Shown one piece after another: positions 7,147 through 9,968 of a stretch of DNA of 9,968 nucleotides. The DNA is taken from the NCBI GenBank assembly GCA_964430375.1, contig CAYSEZ010000033.1, forward strand, positions 1 through 9,968, written 5' to 3'. The notes beneath the pieces are model-generated. The model was not told the origin of the DNA. It saw only the letters and a program-made list of their open reading frames with translations, and ran no database searches. The position numbers and the translations under genes are program-made. Origin of the DNA: HGM10836 sp964430375 (lineage in GTDB: Bacteria; Bacillota_I; Bacilli_A; RF39; UBA660). The first letter of the stretch is position 1, and every line of letters begins with the position of its first letter.

Positions 7147-7176
7147 ATAATAGCATTTTAAAGTACATATATGCAA
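7147..7176 (-). promoter_or_regulatory. Candidate ruvAB promoter
   Basis: Minus-strand TTGCAT (7171-7176), an 18-nt spacer and TATTAT (7147-7152). Start would be near 7140, leaving a leader of about 17 nt that holds the SD. The -35 is poor and the region is AT-rich, so other hexamers are possible. A promoter is expected here because a terminator-like hairpin lies just upstream. Confidence 0.4.
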
Positions 7177-7197
7177 GTAAAATTAATTGTTTGTATT

Positions 7198-7234
7198 AAA
7201 AAATATAATCAAATTAGTTTAAGATTATATTTTT
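7198..7234 (-). terminator. Hairpin terminator after spoVIF
   Basis: Arms 7199-7210 and 7223-7234 form a 12-bp perfect stem (one G-C pair) with a 12-nt loop. On the minus strand it ends in six T. It begins 11 bp past the spoVIF stop, which suits an AT-rich intrinsic terminator separating der-spoVIF from ruvAB. Confidence 0.6.
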
Positions 7235-7245
7235 ATATAAAAATA

Positions 7246-7491
7246 CTATTTTACCATTTTTTCTATATCTTTAGGAACTTTGTCTTCTAAAATGGTATTA
7301 ATTATTTTATCCTCTTTTTCTTTTGATACATCTTTACCAGTTAATTTACTTATTTCTTTTATTACATCTCTTAATGAAGATTCATTTTTCATATTATCTC
7401 CTTGTAATTTTTCTGCTAGAGAGAGGATAGTATCTTTGTTTACATTTGTTTTCTTTTCTATTTTTTTAAAAAAATTATCACTAAATTTCAT
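7246..7491 (-). CDS. spoVIF: Stage VI sporulation protein F (SpoVIF) homolog
   Basis: 81 aa, soluble and charged. The order FFKKIEKKTNVNKDTI, LSLAEKLQ, LRDVIKEISKLTGKDVSKEKE and the end IINTILEDKVPKDI matches the SpoVIF family as I recall it (about 88 aa in Bacillus subtilis, mother-cell expressed, needed for late coat assembly and spore resistance). No membrane segment or catalytic motif is seen. The SD GAGGTG lies four T before the ATG at 7489-7491, but falls in the 3' arm of a strong hairpin (7492-7530). It sits 41 bp after der and is followed by a terminator. With cse60 and the SigF-type gene it argues for a sporulating ancestry. Confidence 0.82.
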   Translation of the reverse strand: MKFSDNFFKKIEKKTNVNKDTILSLAEKLQGDNMKNESSLRDVIKEISKLTGKDVSKEKEDKIINTILEDKVPKDIEKMVK

Positions 7492-7536
7492 AAAACACCT
7501 CTATTAAAGTATATGTAATAGAAGTGTTTTTGTTAT
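7492..7536 (-). promoter_or_regulatory. SD-sequestering hairpin with promoter-like motifs in its loop, between der and spoVIF
   Basis: Arms 7492-7506 and 7516-7530 pair over 15 positions in the minus-strand RNA, one of them a G-U wobble (7499/7523; a mismatch in plus-strand RNA). The loop is 9 nt. The 3' arm contains the spoVIF SD (GAGGTG). On the minus strand the loop carries CATATACTT, 16 nt after an AC (7532-7533), a near match to the SigK pattern (AC, 16-17 nt, CATAnnnTA). Overlapping it, ATAACA-17-TATACT also fits a SigA promoter. A weak U-run (four) makes it a poor terminator. Confidence 0.5.
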
Positions 7537-8846
7537 TCTAAATCGTTTTTATTTTTAAATACTATTTCAATAGGTACTCCTTCAAAATCAAAGTTTTCTC
7601 TTATTTTATTTTCTAAATATCTTAAATATGAGAAATGTACTAAAGTTTTATCATTAACATTAAATGTAAATTTTACTGGGTTAGTACTAGATTGATAAGT
7701 GTAATATATTTTAAGTCTTCTTCCTTTATATGATGGAGCAGGATTTAATTGATATGCATCCATTATTACATTATTAAGTACTGATGTTTTTACTTGCTTA
7801 TTTAAATTTTCTCTTACTTTTTTAACTTCTGGCATAAGGGTATGAAGTCTTTTTTTAGTAAGTGCTGATAGGAATACTATTGGTACATAATCTATAAATT
7901 TAAATTCTTCTCTTAATTCTTTAGTAAATTTTTTAATATCTTCGTCTTTATTTTCTACTGTGTCCCATTTATTTACTACAATTATTAAGCCTTTTCCTCG
8001 ATCGATTGCATAACTTGCTATATGTTTATCGTGTTCTATTATACCTTCCTGTCTATTTATTACAAGTAAACAAATATCTGCTCTTTCTATTGCACGTATA
8101 CTTCTAAGTAAACTATATTTTTCTATTACTTCATATATTTTACCTTTTTTTCTCATACCTGCGGTATCTATTAGTATATAATCTTCTTTATCATATTTAA
8201 AATATACATCTACTGCATCTCTTGTAGTACCTGCGACATTACTTACTATTAGTCTATCTTCATTAAGTAATGCATTAACTAAACTACTTTTTCCTACATT
8301 TGGTCTACCTATTACACATATTTTAGTTTTATCTATTTTTTCTTTTTCATATGGTTTAAAATTACTTACTATTTCTTCTAATAAGTCAAGTATACCTGTA
8401 TTTTGTTCTGCACTTATAGTAATGTATTTATCAAAACCTAATTCATAAAAATCATATATATGGTTTTCAGATTCTTTACTATCTGCTTTATTTATAACTA
8501 CAATTACTTCTTTACCACTTTTTCTTAACATATCACGAACTTCATAGTCATTTGCGGTTAATCCTTCTTTGCCATCTACTACAAAGATAATTTTATCTGC
8601 TTCAAGTATTCCTATTTCTACTTGGGTTTTTATTTCATCATTAAATAAAGATGAAGAAATATCTATACCACCAGTATCTATAAGATTAAATTTATAATTA
8701 CCATACTCTACTTCTCCATAAATACGATCACGAGTTACACCTGGAGTATCTTCAATTATAGATATCTTTTTACCTACTAATTTATTAAATAAAGTACTTT
8801 TTCCTACATTAGGACGCCCTACTATGCAAACAGTTTGATTAATCAT
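7533..8846 (-). CDS. der: Ribosome biogenesis GTPase Der (EngA)
   Basis: 437 aa, typical length. Der is an essential tandem-domain GTPase that acts in late 50S subunit assembly. Seen in G domain 1: GRPNVGKS (10-17), TPGVTRD (34-40), DTGG (57-60), NKAD (119-122), SAE (145-147). In G domain 2: GRPNVGKS (180-187), AGTTRD (205-210), DTAG (227-230), NKWD (292-295). The C-terminal KH-like RNA-binding domain covers about 355-437 (NPAPSYKGRRLKIYYTYQ, NPVKFTFNVN, YLRYLENKIRENF, GVPIEIVF). The SD GGGGTGAT is four bases before the ATG. It has its own extended -10 promoter and lies 88 bp downstream of the SigF-type gene with no clear terminator between, so read-through from that operon is possible. spoVIF follows. 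Confidence 0.98.
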   Translation of the reverse strand: MINQTVCIVGRPNVGKSTLFNKLVGKKISIIEDTPGVTRDRIYGEVEYGNYKFNLIDTGGIDISSSLFNDEIKTQVEIGILEADKIIFVVDGKEGLTANDYEVRDMLRKSGKEVIVVINKADSKESENHIYDFYELGFDKYITISAEQNTGILDLLEEIVSNFKPYEKEKIDKTKICVIGRPNVGKSSLVNALLNEDRLIVSNVAGTTRDAVDVYFKYDKEDYILIDTAGMRKKGKIYEVIEKYSLLRSIRAIERADICLLVINRQEGIIEHDKHIASYAIDRGKGLIIVVNKWDTVENKDEDIKKFTKELREEFKFIDYVPIVFLSALTKKRLHTLMPEVKKVRENLNKQVKTSVLNNVIMDAYQLNPAPSYKGRRLKIYYTYQSSTNPVKFTFNVNDKTLVHFSYLRYLENKIRENFDFEGVPIEIVFKNKNDLE

Positions 8847-8869
8847 TTTATCACCCCAACTTGTTACTT

Positions 8870-8898
8870 ATTATATCATGTTTTTTTATAAAATGGAA
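8870..8898 (-). promoter_or_regulatory. Extended -10 promoter of der
   Basis: Minus-strand TGATATAAT (8870-8878): a perfect TATAAT with the TGn extension. With a 17-nt spacer the -35 hexamer is TTCCAT (weak). Start near 8863 would give a leader of about 17 nt carrying the SD GGGGTGAT (8851-8858). The 88-bp gap holds no clear hairpin terminator for the upstream sigma gene. Confidence 0.65.
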
Positions 8899-8934
8899 TA
8901 TCTTATGGGGATTTGTATTATTTTTATTATTAAA

Positions 8935-9582
8935 TTAACTTTTTAGTCTTACTCTTAATTTATTTAATATTTCTTTTTCAGTTCTATATACTTTAGTTTG
9001 ATTTATATTCATTACTTTAGATGTTTCACTTTGAGTTAGTCCTTGTTCATATCTATTTTTTATTATAGATTGTTCAAAAAGAGATAAGTTTTCTATTTCA
9101 TTTTTTAAATCTAATTTATCAGCATCTATATCTTTATCATTATATCCTATAAAGTCATATAAACTTATTTCATCATTATCTAAACTTTCTACTAAATTGG
9201 TTATATCTTTTGCTTCTTCTAGTAGTTTGTAATCTATTTTTAAATATAACGATATTTCTTCTAGAGTTGGTACTTTCTGTAATTTTTGTTCTAAATAAGA
9301 GCTTGTTTTATCTATTAAAGTGTTTAATTTTACTAAATCTTTACTTACTTTAAAATAATTACTTTCTCTTATAAAGTTTTTTACTTCTCCTAGAATATAG
9401 AAGTAAGCATAAGTAGAAAACTTTGTATTTTTGTTTGCTTTATAATTTTTATAAGCATTAATAAGTCCAATAATACTTACTTGGTATAAATCATCTATAT
9501 CAAAGTAATAACTATATTTATTAATTATGGAATAAATTAATCTTTCATTTTCTTCTATTAATACGTTTATATCAGTATTCAT
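8935..9582 (-). CDS. sigF: SigF/SigB/SigG-type sigma factor, probably sporulation sigma F
   Basis: 215 aa, shorter than Bacillus SigF (255 aa), mostly because the N-terminal helix before region 2.1 is missing. Seen: region 2 (about 10-72: ENERLIYSI, DIDDLYQVSIIGLINAY, KFSTYAYFYILGEVKNFIRES), where the ILGE..(N/R)FIR pattern typifies the SigF/B/G group; region 3 (about 75-130: KVSKDLVKL, KVPTLEEISLYL); region 4.2 (about 180-210: LTQSETSKVMNINQTKVYRTEKEIL, cf. TQSE..VSR.EK in SigF). The Bacillus SigF acts in the forespore and is held by SpoIIAB. The start overlaps the STAS-gene stop (ATGA, 9579-9582). No SD precedes it, so translation is probably coupled. SigB- or SigG-like roles cannot be excluded; the STAS neighbour favours SigF or SigB. 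No anti-sigma gene lies between. Confidence 0.78.
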   Translation of the reverse strand: MNTDINVLIEENERLIYSIINKYSYYFDIDDLYQVSIIGLINAYKNYKANKNTKFSTYAYFYILGEVKNFIRESNYFKVSKDLVKLNTLIDKTSSYLEQKLQKVPTLEEISLYLKIDYKLLEEAKDITNLVESLDNDEISLYDFIGYNDKDIDADKLDLKNEIENLSLFEQSIIKNRYEQGLTQSETSKVMNINQTKVYRTEKEILNKLRVRLKS

Positions 9583-9911
9583 AGGTTAACTAGGTTAAAT
9601 GCTGCTAGTTCGTCATTAACTTGATAAAAGTTTTCTGCGATACAAGCATTGTAATCAAATAATTTATTTATTCCACATACTATCATTTTTCCTTTATTTT
9701 CTAAAATATATTTATAGTTATCTAGTATTATTTTTACACCAGTTTCATCTATATAAGTTAAATCATTTAAGTTAATTAATAAGTACTTAATACCATTATT
9801 TCTTATTATATTAGATAATTCTATATCAATTTCATTACAATTATCTTTAGTTAGAACTCCTTTTAATCTTACAATAAATATACCTTTTTCAAATAACATA
9901 TCAATATCCAT
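9579..9911 (-). CDS. spoIIAA: STAS-domain anti-anti-sigma factor (SpoIIAA/RsbV-like)
   Basis: 110 aa from the ATG at 9909-9911, chosen because CGTGATTAT stands directly before it, matching the SD and spacing of ruvA. An in-frame TTG at 9927-9929 lies inside a hairpin with no SD. STAS fold throughout: GIFIVRLKGVLTKDN, an amphipathic helix, then YLLINLNDLTYIDETGVKIIL, KGKMIVCGI, ending in a short helix. In SpoIIAA/RsbV the central loop reads DSSG and its second Ser is phosphorylated by the anti-sigma kinase; here the loop is DETG with Thr57. In known systems such proteins free the sigma by binding SpoIIAB/RsbW. It overlaps the sigma gene by 4 bp. SpoIIAA versus RsbV is not separable by eye. Confidence 0.75.
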   Translation of the reverse strand: MDIDMLFEKGIFIVRLKGVLTKDNCNEIDIELSNIIRNNGIKYLLINLNDLTYIDETGVKIILDNYKYILENKGKMIVCGINKLFDYNACIAENFYQVNDELAAFNLVNL

Positions 9912-9923
9912 ATAATCACGTAT

Positions 9924-9961
9924 AATCAATCTTAAGGAATTATTAATTTCTTAGATTGATT
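9924..9961. promoter_or_regulatory. Long near-palindromic hairpin upstream of the STAS-sigma operon
   Basis: Outer arms 9924-9932 and 9953-9961 pair over 9 bp, then (after one bulged base, 9933) 9934-9942 and 9944-9952 pair over 9 more with one G-T wobble; the formal tip is a single T, so the real loop will be larger. It lies 12 bp upstream of the chosen STAS start. There is no T-run on its minus-strand 3' side, so it does not terminate in that direction; five T follow on the plus strand. Operator or 5'-UTR structure are both possible. Confidence 0.5.
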
Positions 9962-9968
9962 TTTCCTT

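Noticed and set aside
7280..7507. 75-codon plus-strand frame opposite spoVIF
   Set aside because: Antisense to the SpoVIF-like gene; no SD or recognisable sequence.
9579..9581. TGA read as Trp (mycoplasma code)
   Set aside because: TGA forms the usual ATGA stop/start overlap, and Trp is written TGG in the genes examined, such as the paired Trp of the sigma factors.
9912..9929. TTG start giving a 116-aa STAS protein
   Set aside because: No SD precedes it and it lies inside the hairpin arm. The ATG at 9909-9911 has a good SD and gives normal SpoIIAA-like N-terminal length.
9935..9968. SigH-like promoter (AGGAAAA ... GAAAT) before the STAS-sigma operon
   Set aside because: Attractive because spoIIA is SigH-dependent in Bacillus, but the spacing is about four bases too short and the -10 match is poor.

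Overview
The window is a very AT-rich stretch (low G+C judged by eye, not computed) from a Bacillota-type bacterium. Three genes, recognised from memory of the families, point to an endospore former or a recent descendant of one: cse60, spoVIF and a SigF-type sigma factor with a SpoIIAA-like partner. TGG is used for Trp and TGA appears as a stop, so the mycoplasma code is unlikely. An uncultured gut Bacilli lineage near Erysipelotrichia/Mollicutes would fit, but this placement is inference.

Layout, left to right (everything on the minus strand except cse60). 1-2292: a large membrane-anchored protein with bacterial Ig-like domains and many cysteines, behind its own extended -10 promoter. 2374-5306: three tandem paralogous sigma-70 genes of the RpoD/SigA type, 15-17 bp apart. 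They are read from a near-consensus promoter (TTGACT-17-TATAAT) at 5337-5365 and end in an AT-rich hairpin at 2364-2392. 5420-5584: cse60 (54 aa, plus strand), end to end with ruvB. 5585-7123: ruvA-ruvB, whose likely terminator lies inside cse60. 7246-7491: spoVIF, followed by a hairpin terminator. 7533-8846: der. 8935-9911: a STAS-domain gene overlapping a SigF/B/G-type sigma gene by 4 bp.

The most notable features are these. (1) There are four sigma-factor genes in under 8 kb. Three are tandem paralogs whose -10 and -35 recognition residues have diverged: the middle gene is canonical, while the first-transcribed gene has lost most of the known -35 contacts. (2) The STAS and sigma genes are directly coupled, with no anti-sigma kinase (SpoIIAB/RsbW) between them, and the STAS protein has Thr where SpoIIAA has its phospho-Ser. 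(3) A 15-bp hairpin in front of spoVIF would bury its ribosome-binding site in read-through mRNA from der, and its loop holds promoter-like elements. (4) The ruvAB terminator is embedded antisense in cse60.

Housekeeping functions (Holliday-junction migration, 50S ribosome assembly) are thus interleaved with sporulation genes and an expanded sigma-factor set. No RNA genes, insertion sequences or CRISPR arrays were seen.
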